The translations under genes were made by a program, and so were the position numbers. From contig JADKHG010000004.1 of assembly GCA_016721875.1 (NCBI GenBank), positions 158,308 through 222,307 of the forward strand: a stretch of 64,000 nt of DNA, in the 5' to 3' direction. The first letter of the stretch is position 1, and the number at the start of each line of letters is the position of its first letter. The notes beneath the pieces were generated by a model. It was not told where the DNA came from. It made no database searches and saw only the letters and a list, made by a program, of their open reading frames with translations. Shown one piece after another: positions 9,230 to 17,591 of the stretch. Source of the stretch: Sphingomonadales bacterium (lineage in GTDB: Bacteria > Pseudomonadota > Alphaproteobacteria > Sphingomonadales > Sphingomonadaceae).

Positions 9230-10711
9230 ATGGCGACCGAGCGATCCCCAGGTTTCAAACTTTTCTTTGCGGGACTGATTGGCCTCGTGCTGATCATTCC
9301 CTTGATGATGGTCTATGCGCTGTCGTGGGACAGGCAGGAGCAAGCGACCACCGCGCAGAAGTCCATTGCCGAAGGCTGGGGCGGGCCGCAGACGATGGTC
9401 GGGCCGGTGCTGGTCATTCCCTACACAGCGGATTCGACAGAAACCGTCACCGAAAACGGGCAACAAAAAACGCGTACCGTGCGCGTGACCAAGGAATTGT
9501 ATCTCTCCCCCGAAACCAACAGCATCAAGACCGATTTGAAGCCCGAGCGAAAGAAGAAGTCGATTTATGAAAGCGTGTTGTTTGTCGCGGCCAACAGCGG
9601 ATCGGCACGTTTTGCCTTCCCGGCGGATTTTGCGCGTTATGGCATTAGCCGCGAAAATCTGAACTTTACTGGGGCCGAACTGCGTTTTGGCGTGTCAGAT
9701 GCGCGCGGGCTGCAGGCCGACAGCAAGGTGCTGGTCAATGGCCAGTCGCGCGAATTACAGCCGGGTAAGGGGCTTGCTGCGTCGGGCAATTCCGGATTTT
9801 TCACCTTTATCGACTGGGACGGAGCTTCTCCACTCGAGGTCAAATATGACTTTGCCTTTCGTGGCAACAAGTCGCTGACAATGGTGCCGCGCGGAGGCGA
9901 AACCAATTGGGAGGTCAAATCGAGCTGGCCATCACCCAGCTTCGCTGGCGACTTCCTGCCGACCAAGCGAACCGTTGCGGATAGCGGATTTACCTCGACG
10001 CACAAGGTGACCAATCTCGCGCTGGGGCAATCGCTGGTGTTGACCGAGGATATGGGCGCGCCGCAACCCAGTGGCGACCGTCTCTATGAAGCGCCAATGG
10101 TTTCCGCATCGGCGGCGCAGCAAGCCATTGGCGGACCCAGCCAGGCCGCAACCATCGGTCTCATCCAGCCTGTTGATCTGTACAGTCAGGTGGACCGTTC
10201 GGTGAAATATGGCTTCCTGTTCATCGGCTTCACCTTCCTCGCTTTCCTGATGTTTGACGTGGTCGGCGGGGCAAAGGTTGCTGCTGCCGAATATCTGCTG
10301 ACCGGGGCAGGGCTGGTGCTGTTCTTCGTGCTGCTGCTCGCCTTTGCCGAAGTAGTGGGTTTTACCATCGCCTATCTGATCGCGGCGGGTTCCATTACCG
10401 GGTTGCTGACGGCTTATTCGGCGGCGGTGCTGAAAAGCTGGCTGCGGGCGCGGGTGATTGGCGGGCTGCTGCTTGGGCTATACGCAATACTTTATGTGCT
10501 GCTCAACCTTGAGGCCTATTCGCTGCTGATCGGATCGGTATTGCTCTTCGTCGCCCTTGCGGTGGTGATGTGGGCGACGCGCATGATCGACTGGGGTGGA
10601 AAGCGCGATAGCGACGAGGTGACGGTTTCCGGACCGTTGCCGTCACCGCCTGCTGCGCCGAACAAGCCGGCACGCAAAGTGGCTACCGCCACCGCAGCAT
10701 CGAGCGATTAA
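9230..10711 (+). CDS. creD: cell envelope integrity protein CreD
   Basis: Inner-membrane protein of 493 residues. An N-terminal signal-anchor helix is followed by a large periplasmic domain (about residues 35-320) and a C-terminal block of several transmembrane helices; an Ala/Pro-rich cytoplasmic tail ends the protein. This is the CreD (Cet) architecture, linked in enterobacteria to colicin tolerance and envelope stress and controlled there by CreBC. No creB or creC is present nearby. An excellent AGGAGGA ribosome-binding site precedes ATG 9230. The 3' end overlaps the convergent oxidase gene by 29 bases. Confidence 0.92.
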   Translation: MATERSPGFKLFFAGLIGLVLIIPLMMVYALSWDRQEQATTAQKSIAEGWGGPQTMVGPVLVIPYTADSTETVTENGQQKTRTVRVTKELYLSPETNSIKTDLKPERKKKSIYESVLFVAANSGSARFAFPADFARYGISRENLNFTGAELRFGVSDARGLQADSKVLVNGQSRELQPGKGLAASGNSGFFTFIDWDGASPLEVKYDFAFRGNKSLTMVPRGGETNWEVKSSWPSPSFAGDFLPTKRTVADSGFTSTHKVTNLALGQSLVLTEDMGAPQPSGDRLYEAPMVSASAAQQAIGGPSQAATIGLIQPVDLYSQVDRSVKYGFLFIGFTFLAFLMFDVVGGAKVAAAEYLLTGAGLVLFFVLLLAFAEVVGFTIAYLIAAGSITGLLTAYSAAVLKSWLRARVIGGLLLGLYAILYVLLNLEAYSLLIGSVLLFVALAVVMWATRMIDWGGKRDSDEVTVSGPLPSPPAAPNKPARKVATATAASSD

Positions 10712-11831
10712 GCTCTGACGGAGATCGGACGCCCATGAGTTTCATGTCGCGTTCGATCTCGTCACGCAATTTGCCAATGATGCGTTCAACACCGGCTTCG
10801 CCAGCCGCTGCCAGTGCGTAAAGATACAGCCGCCCGCCGGAGCACGCCGTTGCCCCGGCGGCGAGCGCTTTTAGCACATGGCTGCCGCGCCGTACTCCGC
10901 CATCGCAGATGATGTCGATCTGGCCGCCGACGGCGTCGGCTATTTCCGCTATTTGGTCAAAGGGTGAGCGCGAGCCATCGAGCTGCCGCCCGCCATGATT
11001 GGAAACCATGATGGCAGTCGCACCAATATCGACCGCGCGCTTGGCGTCGGCGACCGACATGATACCCTTCAGACAGAATTGCCCGCCCCAATCGGCGCGG
11101 ATTGCCTCCGCCATTTTCCAGTCCATCGACTGGTCGAGCATGGTGTTGAAATAATCCGCAACCGACAGCGCGACATTGGTGCCTTCGCCGACATGGGTCG
11201 AAAGATTGGGCAGCGCGAATTTCTCGCGAAACAGATAATTGGCAACCCAGCCGGGGTGCGTCGCATAGCTCAGCACCGATGACGGGGTGAAACGCGGCGG
11301 TGAAGTGAAGCCGGTTCGCAAGCAACGCTCGCGATTACCCGCAACGATGGTATCGACAGTCAAAGTGATCGCATCGAAATTGGCAGATTTGCAGCGTTCA
11401 ACCATCGACCGGTTCAGCCCCTTATCCTTGTGGATATAAAGCTGGAACATTTTTGGGGTCGAAATGGCGGCACCCACTTCTTCGATACTAACTGTGGCAA
11501 GGCTCGATATTCCGAACCAGGTGTTGAAGCGTTCCGCTACGGCCGCAACCGCACGTTCGCCTTGCCAGTGAAACAGCCTTTGCAGCGCAGTTGGCGACAG
11601 CATCAATGGCATCGCGATCCGCTTGCCCATCACGGTGACGCTCATGTCAATATCCTGCACCCCGGCGAGGACATTGGGCACCAGATCGCAATCGTCAAAT
11701 GCTGAACTGTTGCGGCGCTTTGTTACCTCATCGTCGCCCGCCCCGTCGATATAGTGAAAGACAGGCGAGGGCAGGCGGTGCTTGGCCAGCCTGCGGAAAT
11801 CCTCGACATTATGGCAATCGGAAAGCCGCAT
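10683..11831 (-). CDS. FMN-dependent alpha-hydroxy-acid oxidising protein (LldD-like)
   Basis: A TIM-barrel flavoenzyme of 382 residues oxidising a 2-hydroxy acid such as L-lactate to the keto acid. It shows the FMN-binding N-terminal PLMLSPTALQRL segment, the catalytic His/Arg motif SNHGGRQLD, and the phosphate-binding IICDGGVRRGSHVLKAL. L-lactate dehydrogenase is the most likely activity, but mandelate or glycolate oxidases share these motifs. The gene is 7 bases downstream of the zinc peptidase gene on the same strand, so they may be co-transcribed. Confidence 0.88.
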   Translation of the reverse strand: MRLSDCHNVEDFRRLAKHRLPSPVFHYIDGAGDDEVTKRRNSSAFDDCDLVPNVLAGVQDIDMSVTVMGKRIAMPLMLSPTALQRLFHWQGERAVAAVAERFNTWFGISSLATVSIEEVGAAISTPKMFQLYIHKDKGLNRSMVERCKSANFDAITLTVDTIVAGNRERCLRTGFTSPPRFTPSSVLSYATHPGWVANYLFREKFALPNLSTHVGEGTNVALSVADYFNTMLDQSMDWKMAEAIRADWGGQFCLKGIMSVADAKRAVDIGATAIMVSNHGGRQLDGSRSPFDQIAEIADAVGGQIDIICDGGVRRGSHVLKALAAGATACSGGRLYLYALAAAGEAGVERIIGKLRDEIERDMKLMGVRSPSELNRSMLRWR

Positions 11832-11838
11832 GGGCCGA

Positions 11839-12735
11839 TCAGAATATGCCTTTGAAGAAATTGCAGCTATTGGGGTCGCCGGTTTTCAGCCCCTGTTGAA
11901 GCGCCGCCATACGTTGTTGCGAAGTGCCATGAGTGAACATGCTTTCAACCGCGCGCTGGCCCGACTGCTGCATCAGCGTATCGTCGCCAATCGCATTGGC
12001 GGCACGCATACCTTCTTCAATGTCGCCTGCCTCCATCCGGGCGGCATTTTTGGCGGCCCAAACACCGGCATAGCAATCGGCCTGCAACTCCATGCGAACC
12101 TGAAGGCCATTTCCTTCGGCTTGGCTGGTGCGCGATTGCGCGGCCCGAACCTTGTCAGCGACCCCGGTCAGGTTCTGAATATGATGTCCCATTTCATGGG
12201 CAATGACATAAGCATAGGCAAAATCACCACCACCGCTCATTTGTTTCAGCTGGTTGAAGAAACTTGTGTCGAGATAAATGCCTTGATCAGCCGGACAATA
12301 AAATGGTCCCATCGCCGATTGCGCCTGGCCGCAGCCAGATTGTCCACCGCCTTGGTAAAAGCGCAGCTTTGCAGGTTGGTAGCGTTGGCCAGCATTGGCA
12401 AACATTTGCGTCCAAGTAGATTCCGAAGAGGTGAAAACACGGCAGGCGTATAGCTCCGCTTCGGTGTCACACTTAACACCGGTTTCTGAGCCTTGTGTCT
12501 GCTCGCTCGGAGCGGATGCGGGACTAGTCAAAAATGACATGCCTCCCCCGAATATGAAGAAGGCAGCGATCGCTAATATCGCAATCGTGCCGCAACCCAT
12601 TTTTCGACCAAGTAATAAGGGCAGTATGCCAATTAGCAACGAGCCAAGCCCGCCGCCTCCGCCCATACTAAACCCGCCGCCTCCTGCGCCTTGGTCTTGT
12701 ATGTCACCACTTGGATCGATGTCGTCGAGGCGCAT
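11839..12735 (-). CDS. neutral zinc metallopeptidase (YpfJ-like)
   Basis: The start was set at MRLDDIDPSG (12735), where GGGAGAAT precedes the ATG; the 130 codons further upstream are the antisense of the divergent dehydrogenase leader. The protein has a Gly-rich N-terminus, a single transmembrane helix (GCGTIAILAIAAFFIFGGG) and a C-terminal peptidase-like domain with the zinc motif HEMGHH and a downstream acidic ligand in ELQADCYAG. This matches the YpfJ/neutral zinc metallopeptidase family, membrane-anchored with the domain probably in the periplasm. Physiological substrate is unknown. Confidence 0.9.
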   Translation of the reverse strand: MRLDDIDPSGDIQDQGAGGGGFSMGGGGGLGSLLIGILPLLLGRKMGCGTIAILAIAAFFIFGGGMSFLTSPASAPSEQTQGSETGVKCDTEAELYACRVFTSSESTWTQMFANAGQRYQPAKLRFYQGGGQSGCGQAQSAMGPFYCPADQGIYLDTSFFNQLKQMSGGGDFAYAYVIAHEMGHHIQNLTGVADKVRAAQSRTSQAEGNGLQVRMELQADCYAGVWAAKNAARMEAGDIEEGMRAANAIGDDTLMQQSGQRAVESMFTHGTSQQRMAALQQGLKTGDPNSCNFFKGIF

Positions 12736-12837
12736 TGCCGATTCTCCCGTTTCTTGCGAACAAGCATTGCGGTTTTGCCTGAAAAGCGCAAGGAAGAAGG
12801 GCGTAAAACTATCGATCCGGAAAAGGACAATTCTCCC

Positions 12838-13623
12838 ATGTTTCTCAAAGGAAAAACCGCGCTCATTACGGGTTCGACCAGCGGCATCGGCTTGGGCTTC
12901 GCCCGCGCACTGGCGGCTGAAGGGGCTAATGTTATGATCAACGGCTTTGGCGAGCAGGCCGATATCGACGCCAATGTCGCCGACCTGATCCGCACCAGCA
13001 ATGCAGGTGCGCTCCATTCGCCTGCCGATATGACCAAGCCTGATGAAATTCGCGCGATGGTTGCCGACTGCACATCGCGCCTTGGTGGCCCGGATATTTT
13101 GATCAACAATGCCGGTATCCAGCACGTCGCACCGGTCGACGAATTTCCGGATGAGAAATGGGACGCGGTGTTGGCGATCATATTGTCATCGGCATTTCAC
13201 GCCACCAAGGCGGCGCTGCCGGGCATGAAGGCAAAAGGCTGGGGCAGGGTGATCAACACGGGTTCGGTCCATAGCCTTGTCGCTTCGCCCTATAAATCGG
13301 CCTATGTAGCGGCCAAGCACGGTCTGGCAGGCTTTACCAAAACGGTCGCATTGGAAGTCGCCCGGCAAGGCATAACGGTCAACAATATCTGCCCTGGCTA
13401 TGTCTGGACGCCACTGGTTGAAAACCAGATCCCCGATACGATGAAGGCGCGAGGGTTAAGTCGCGATGAGGTGATCAACGATGTCCTACTTGCCGCGCAG
13501 CCGCAAAAGCAGTTTGTGCAGGTTGAGCAACTGGCGTCGATGGCCGTATATTTGTGCAGTGATGCTGCAGGCGCGATTACCGGCACCAATTTGACAATGG
13601 ATGGCGGCTGGTCCGCGCAGTGA
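12838..13623 (+). CDS. bdhA: 3-hydroxybutyrate dehydrogenase
   Basis: SDR enzyme interconverting 3-hydroxybutyrate and acetoacetate in polyhydroxybutyrate/ketone-body use. The start MFLKGKTALITG at 12838 fits the family and has AGGA upstream; the longer upstream frame is leader. Motifs: TGSTSGIG cofactor loop, NNAGIQHVAPVDEFP (characteristic of 3-HBDH), catalytic Ser in NTGSVHSLVASPYKSAYVAAK, and the C-terminal LTMDGGWSAQ ending shared by 3-HBDH proteins. It is divergent from the zinc peptidase gene with about 100 bases between the starts. Confidence 0.93.
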   Translation: MFLKGKTALITGSTSGIGLGFARALAAEGANVMINGFGEQADIDANVADLIRTSNAGALHSPADMTKPDEIRAMVADCTSRLGGPDILINNAGIQHVAPVDEFPDEKWDAVLAIILSSAFHATKAALPGMKAKGWGRVINTGSVHSLVASPYKSAYVAAKHGLAGFTKTVALEVARQGITVNNICPGYVWTPLVENQIPDTMKARGLSRDEVINDVLLAAQPQKQFVQVEQLASMAVYLCSDAAGAITGTNLTMDGGWSAQ

Positions 13624-13663
13624 TCCAACAGAGCTTGCGAGGATACAAATGTTGGATCGCGCG

Positions 13664-14104
13664 TTACTCCGCAGGTTCAGATGGTGGTTCGGGCGGGCCG
13701 TAATTACCCGGTACGGGGTAGCCTTGAGGAGGCCCATAACCCGGAACAGGCTGCGCATATCCAGGGTAAGCGCCATAACCGGGTTGTGGTAACTCACCTT
13801 CGGGCTGTGCATAGGGATCGGTTGGCTGGGACATTTGCTCGCCCGCTGGTCTGGGATCAATCATCGGCTTGCCGAAATCTGCGACACCATCCTCGTCGGA
13901 GGTTTCTTCATCTTCCGGACCCGGCTGCTCACTTTCACCATCTGGTTCGGGTTTGGGAGTGCTAGGCGGGGGGATATCGCTGCTCTCAAGCGGTTTTACA
14001 ACTTCGCCATCGGATTCACTCATGTTCACAGCCGACGGCACAACCATTGCGAGGGTGCCGGCAATTCCGAGAACTGCGATCAGAAGTTTAAGCGAGTTGT
14101 CCAT
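13664..14104 (-). CDS. small Pro-rich protein with N-terminal signal/anchor segment, unknown function
   Basis: A 146-residue protein: a hydrophobic N-terminal segment (LKLLIAVLGIAGTLAMVV) is followed by an acidic stretch and a low-complexity Pro/Gly/Tyr-rich C-terminal half with repeated GYxxPxPGY-like units. It is probably membrane-anchored or secreted. No enzyme motif is visible. It is convergent with bdhA and lies downstream of the aceA operon terminator, so it is likely an independent transcript. Confidence 0.6.
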   Translation of the reverse strand: MDNSLKLLIAVLGIAGTLAMVVPSAVNMSESDGEVVKPLESSDIPPPSTPKPEPDGESEQPGPEDEETSDEDGVADFGKPMIDPRPAGEQMSQPTDPYAQPEGELPQPGYGAYPGYAQPVPGYGPPQGYPVPGNYGPPEPPSEPAE

Positions 14105-14183
14105 TGTTCACACCTGAATAATTTCCGGGATGATTAGCGCATCGAGGTTAAATTTCGGTTTCCGGCGGTTCTCTCAACTGCTC

Positions 14184-14216
14184 AAAAAAACGCCGACCCG
14201 GATGACCGGATCGGCG
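14184..14216 (-). terminator. intrinsic terminator of the aceA operon
   Basis: The bases 14191-14216 can fold as CGCCGA / TCGGCG with an inner CCGG-ATGA-CCGG hairpin. On the minus strand the stem is directly followed by seven T residues (complement of the A-run 14184-14190). It lies about 30 bases after the stop of the small gene that follows aceA, the right place to end that transcript. Confidence 0.85.
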
Positions 14217-14248
14217 CTTAGGAATTTTCCTCCCCAGGAAAATCGTGA

Positions 14249-14413
14249 TTACAGTTTCGCCGCAGTCCCCAGCCGGTGGTAGAGACGGGCAAATTTCTTG
14301 CTTTCCTCGCCATCCTCTATGGTGGGCAGATAATGCTCCAACGCCTTGCGGATCAGCTTGAAATCCTCGGTTGAAAGGACCGCGCGGGACCGTGCTGGTT
14401 CAGGGGTCGACAT
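14249..14413 (-). CDS. 54-residue conserved-looking protein downstream of aceA
   Basis: A short frame (MSTPEPARSRAVLSTEDF to LYHRLGTAAKL) begins at ATG 14413, 14 bases after the aceA stop, with a strong GGGGAGA ribosome-binding site. It ends just before an intrinsic terminator. The composition (helical, charged, LIRKALEHYLP and EESKKFARLY) is protein-like and not a shadow of another gene. It probably forms a two-gene operon with aceA. Function unknown; a link to glyoxylate metabolism rests only on position. Confidence 0.75.
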   Translation of the reverse strand: MSTPEPARSRAVLSTEDFKLIRKALEHYLPTIEDGEESKKFARLYHRLGTAAKL

Positions 14414-14427
14414 GGCCAATTCTCCCC

Positions 14428-16029
14428 TTAGGCCGCGTTGGCGAACTGGTTCATGGTGTTATCCTTGCCGCCAGCTTTCAGCGCGGCTTCACCAGCGAAA
14501 TATTCCTTATGATCGTCACCAATGTCGGAACCCGACATATTCTGGTGCTTGACGCATGCGATACCCTGACGGATTTCCTTACGCTGCACGCCCGCAACAT
14601 AGCCGAGCATTCCCATTTCGCCGAAATAATCCTTGGCAAGATTGTCGGTGCTGAGCGCTGCAGTATGATAGGTCGGCAGCGTGATCAGGTGGTGGAAGAT
14701 ACCCGCCCGCTTTGCGGCATCGCGCTGGAATGTTCGGATGCGGTTATCGGCCTCTGCTCCGAGATCGGTTTCGTCATAGGCCGCGCTCATCAGGTTCGCC
14801 CGGTCATAGGCCGAGACATCCTTGCCTTCTGCGCTCCACAGATCGAACACCTGTTGGCGGAAATTGAGTGTCCAGTTGAAGCTGGGCGAGTTGTTGTAGG
14901 CCAGCTTCGCATTGGGAACGACTTCGCGGATGCGATCAACCATGCCGGCAATCTGTTCGATATGGGGCTTTTCGGTTTCAATCCAGATCAGGTCGGCACC
15001 GTTCTGAAGGCTGGTGATGCAGTCGAGGACACAGCGGTCTTCGCCGGTTCCAGAGCGGAACTGGAAGAGGTTCGATGGTAGCCGTTTCGGACGCAGCAGC
15101 TTGCCGTTGCGGTTTAGGATGACATCTCCGTTTTGCGCGGTTGCGGGGTCGATTTCCTCGCAATCGAGGAAGCTGTTGTACAGATCGCCCAAATCGCCCG
15201 CTTCCTTCGAAACGGCAATCTGTTTGGTCAAGCCAGCGCCCAGCGAGTCGGTGCGTGCAACGATGATGCCGTCGGGAACGCCGAGTTCGAGGAAAGCATA
15301 GCGACAGGCGCGGATTTTCTGGAGAAAATCCTCGTGCGGAACAGTGACCTTACCGTCCTGATGGCCGCATTGCTTTTCGTCCGACACCTGATTTTCGATC
15401 TGCAAGGCGCAGGCGCCAGCTTCGATCATCTTTTTGGCGAGCAAATAGGTTGCCTCAGCATTACCGAAACCGGCGTCGATATCGGCGATGATCGGAACGA
15501 CATGGGTTTCGAAATTCTCGATGGCATTGATCAGATCGGCCTCTGCGGTGGCATTGCCAGTGTCACGGGCTTTGTCGAGATCACGGTAGAGGAGGTTGAG
15601 TTCGCGAGCATCGGCTTGGCGCAAGAAGGTGTACAATTCCTCGATCAGCGCCGGAACACTGGTCTTTTCGTGCATCGACTGGTCGGGCAGGGGGCCGAAT
15701 TCGCTGCGGAGCGCCGCGATCATCCAGCCTGAGAGATAGAGGTAACGCTTTTTGGTGGTGCCAAAATGCTTCTTCACCGAAATCATCTTCTGCTGCGCGA
15801 TGAAGCCGTGCCAGCAGCCGAGCGACTGGGTGTAATTGGCTGGATCGGCATCATAAGCGGCCATATCGTCGCGCATGATTTTGGCGGTGTAGCGCGCAAT
15901 ATCAAGGCCGGTTTGGAAACGGTTTTGCAAGCGCATGCGGGCGACGGATTCGGGGTTGATCGAATCCCAGGTTCCGTTTTGCGAACCGATCAACTGGCTG
16001 GCGGATTGGATTTCCTGTTTATAGGTCAT
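14428..16029 (-). CDS. aceA: isocitrate lyase, long form
   Basis: Cleaves isocitrate to glyoxylate and succinate, the first step of the glyoxylate bypass needed for growth on acetate or fatty acids. At 533 residues it belongs to the long class seen in Pseudomonas aeruginosa rather than the 434-residue E. coli type. The catalytic cysteine motif is present as KQCGH, followed by QDGKVTVPHEDF. The N-terminal ADIDAGFGN-type Mg-binding loop and the WIETEKPH segment are visible. It is divergent from a ScfR-type regulator gene. A repeat (16028-16040) overlaps its start codon, suggesting direct control. Confidence 0.96.
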   Translation of the reverse strand: MTYKQEIQSASQLIGSQNGTWDSINPESVARMRLQNRFQTGLDIARYTAKIMRDDMAAYDADPANYTQSLGCWHGFIAQQKMISVKKHFGTTKKRYLYLSGWMIAALRSEFGPLPDQSMHEKTSVPALIEELYTFLRQADARELNLLYRDLDKARDTGNATAEADLINAIENFETHVVPIIADIDAGFGNAEATYLLAKKMIEAGACALQIENQVSDEKQCGHQDGKVTVPHEDFLQKIRACRYAFLELGVPDGIIVARTDSLGAGLTKQIAVSKEAGDLGDLYNSFLDCEEIDPATAQNGDVILNRNGKLLRPKRLPSNLFQFRSGTGEDRCVLDCITSLQNGADLIWIETEKPHIEQIAGMVDRIREVVPNAKLAYNNSPSFNWTLNFRQQVFDLWSAEGKDVSAYDRANLMSAAYDETDLGAEADNRIRTFQRDAAKRAGIFHHLITLPTYHTAALSTDNLAKDYFGEMGMLGYVAGVQRKEIRQGIACVKHQNMSGSDIGDDHKEYFAGEAALKAGGKDNTMNQFANAA

Positions 16030-16180
16030 TGTGACAAATCCTTGTTTGGGAGGAGCGATACAGAAGCGTCTTACCTATAATGGCGCATTGGGCGCGAGTC
16101 ACGGTTGTCAAAAATGTTGTGTATGCGTCGCAACAATGACCAAAATACTTGTCATTATGTAATGATTGTGACAAATCATT
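16028..16180. promoter_or_regulatory. aceA/scfR divergent control region with repeated operator-like sites
   Basis: Three sequence patterns stand out. (1) The 13-mer ATTGTGACAAATC occurs exactly twice, at 16028-16040 (touching the aceA start codon) and 16165-16177. (2) AATGATT-6-AATCATT forms an inverted repeat at 16161-16180, nine bases before the regulator's ATG region. (3) AATGAC-10-GTCATT is an inverted repeat at 16135-16156. They fit binding sites for the divergently encoded ScfR/RamB-type regulator, allowing control of aceA and autoregulation. Binding itself is inference. Confidence 0.6.
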
Positions 16181-16184
16181 CTTC

Positions 16185-17567
16185 ATGGCAGAGCAAAAAC
16201 TTTTCGCCGGGGCCGCAGTCCGCCGCATCCGCCGCGCCAATGGCCTGACGCAAACCGCGATGGCGGAGGCGCTTGCCGTGTCGCCCAGCTACCTCAACCT
16301 GATAGAGCGCAACCAACGGCCGCTGACCGCCGCGATCCTGTTGCGGCTCGCCGAACGTTTTGATTTCGACGCGCGCACGCTGACCGGTGCTGCACCGGGC
16401 GGCGGGGTGGAAGCGATCAAGCGCCGCTTGTCCGACCCGCTGTTTGCTGACCTCAATCTCGACCGGCTGCAACTGGAGGACTGGATTGCCGCCGCCCCCG
16501 ATGCCGCCGAAGCCTTTGCCCGCGCCTATGACCGGCTGTCGGGCACCGGCCCCGCGCAAGAGGCCGATGCCATCGCCGCCGCCCGCACCGAAATTGAACG
16601 CTGGCGCAACCATTTCGCTGATCTGGACGCGCAGGCAGAAGCGCTTGCCGATGAACTGCGGCTGGGTAGCGCCGACCTGTACGGCGCAATTGCCGAGCGG
16701 TTGCGCGTCAAACACCAACTCGGCATCCGCATCCTGCCGGTCGATGTCCTGCCAGATCGCCTAAAGCGGCTCGATTTGCACGCGCGCCAGCTGCAACTGT
16801 CCGAATTGCTCGACCCAGCCAGCCGCAGCTTCGCCGCAGCCAGCGAACTGGCCACGCTGGAGGCGCGCGCCGAGATTGACGGGCTGGTCAAGGGCGCTGG
16901 CTTTGCCGAGCGCGCCAGCGAACGGCTGTTCCGCCGCCACCTGAACAGCTATTTCGCCGCCGCGCTGATGATGCCCTATGCCCGTTTCCTGCGGGCGTGC
17001 GAGGCAACCGGATATGACATCGCGCTGTTGCAGCGGCGCTTTGGTGCGGGCTTTGAACAGGTCGCGCACCGGCTAACCACCTTGCAACGCGTCGGCGCGC
17101 GCGGGCTACCTTTCTTCATGATCCGCATCGACCGCGCCGGGCAATCGAGCAAACGCTACGCCGGGGCCAGCGCCTCGCCATTGGTCGAAACCGACGCGCG
17201 CTGCCCGTTATGGCAACTCCACCACGCCTTCGACCGCCCCGGCCAATTGGTGCGCAATCTGGTCGAACTGGAAGATGGTAGCCGCTGGTTCACCCTCGCG
17301 CGCACCGTACAGCCGCAGGCGGGCAGGGACGGAGGCTACAGCACCATATTCGCGGTTGGCGTTGGTCTTGACGCCAAACTGGCCGCACCGTTAACCGCTG
17401 CACGCGGGATAGACCTGACAAGCGGCGAGGCCACCCCAATCGGCCTGGGCTGCCGCGCCTGCACCCGCCCCGACTGCCCCCAACGCAGCGCCCCGCCAGC
17501 GGGCCGGGTGCTGGTATTTAATGAACGCGAGCGGGGACTGACGCCTTTTGTATGGGCGGGGGAGTAA
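16185..17567 (+). CDS. short-chain fatty-acid responsive regulator, ScfR/RamB family
   Basis: A 460-residue regulator. An N-terminal XRE-type helix-turn-helix (about residues 5-60: RRIRRANGLTQTAMAEAL, SPSYLNLIERNQRPL) is followed by a central IrrE-like/ImmA-peptidase-derived region and a C-terminal ScfR domain with the cysteine cluster GCRACTRPDCPQR. Relatives (RamB) control glyoxylate and methylcitrate genes in response to acyl-CoA status. The start MAEQKLF (16185) is preferred over the GTG-like extension at 16149. Divergence from aceA supports control of the glyoxylate shunt. Confidence 0.88.
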   Translation: MAEQKLFAGAAVRRIRRANGLTQTAMAEALAVSPSYLNLIERNQRPLTAAILLRLAERFDFDARTLTGAAPGGGVEAIKRRLSDPLFADLNLDRLQLEDWIAAAPDAAEAFARAYDRLSGTGPAQEADAIAAARTEIERWRNHFADLDAQAEALADELRLGSADLYGAIAERLRVKHQLGIRILPVDVLPDRLKRLDLHARQLQLSELLDPASRSFAAASELATLEARAEIDGLVKGAGFAERASERLFRRHLNSYFAAALMMPYARFLRACEATGYDIALLQRRFGAGFEQVAHRLTTLQRVGARGLPFFMIRIDRAGQSSKRYAGASASPLVETDARCPLWQLHHAFDRPGQLVRNLVELEDGSRWFTLARTVQPQAGRDGGYSTIFAVGVGLDAKLAAPLTAARGIDLTSGEATPIGLGCRACTRPDCPQRSAPPAGRVLVFNERERGLTPFVWAGE

Positions 17568-17591
17568 TCCACCCGCCCAAAAATGCATCTT

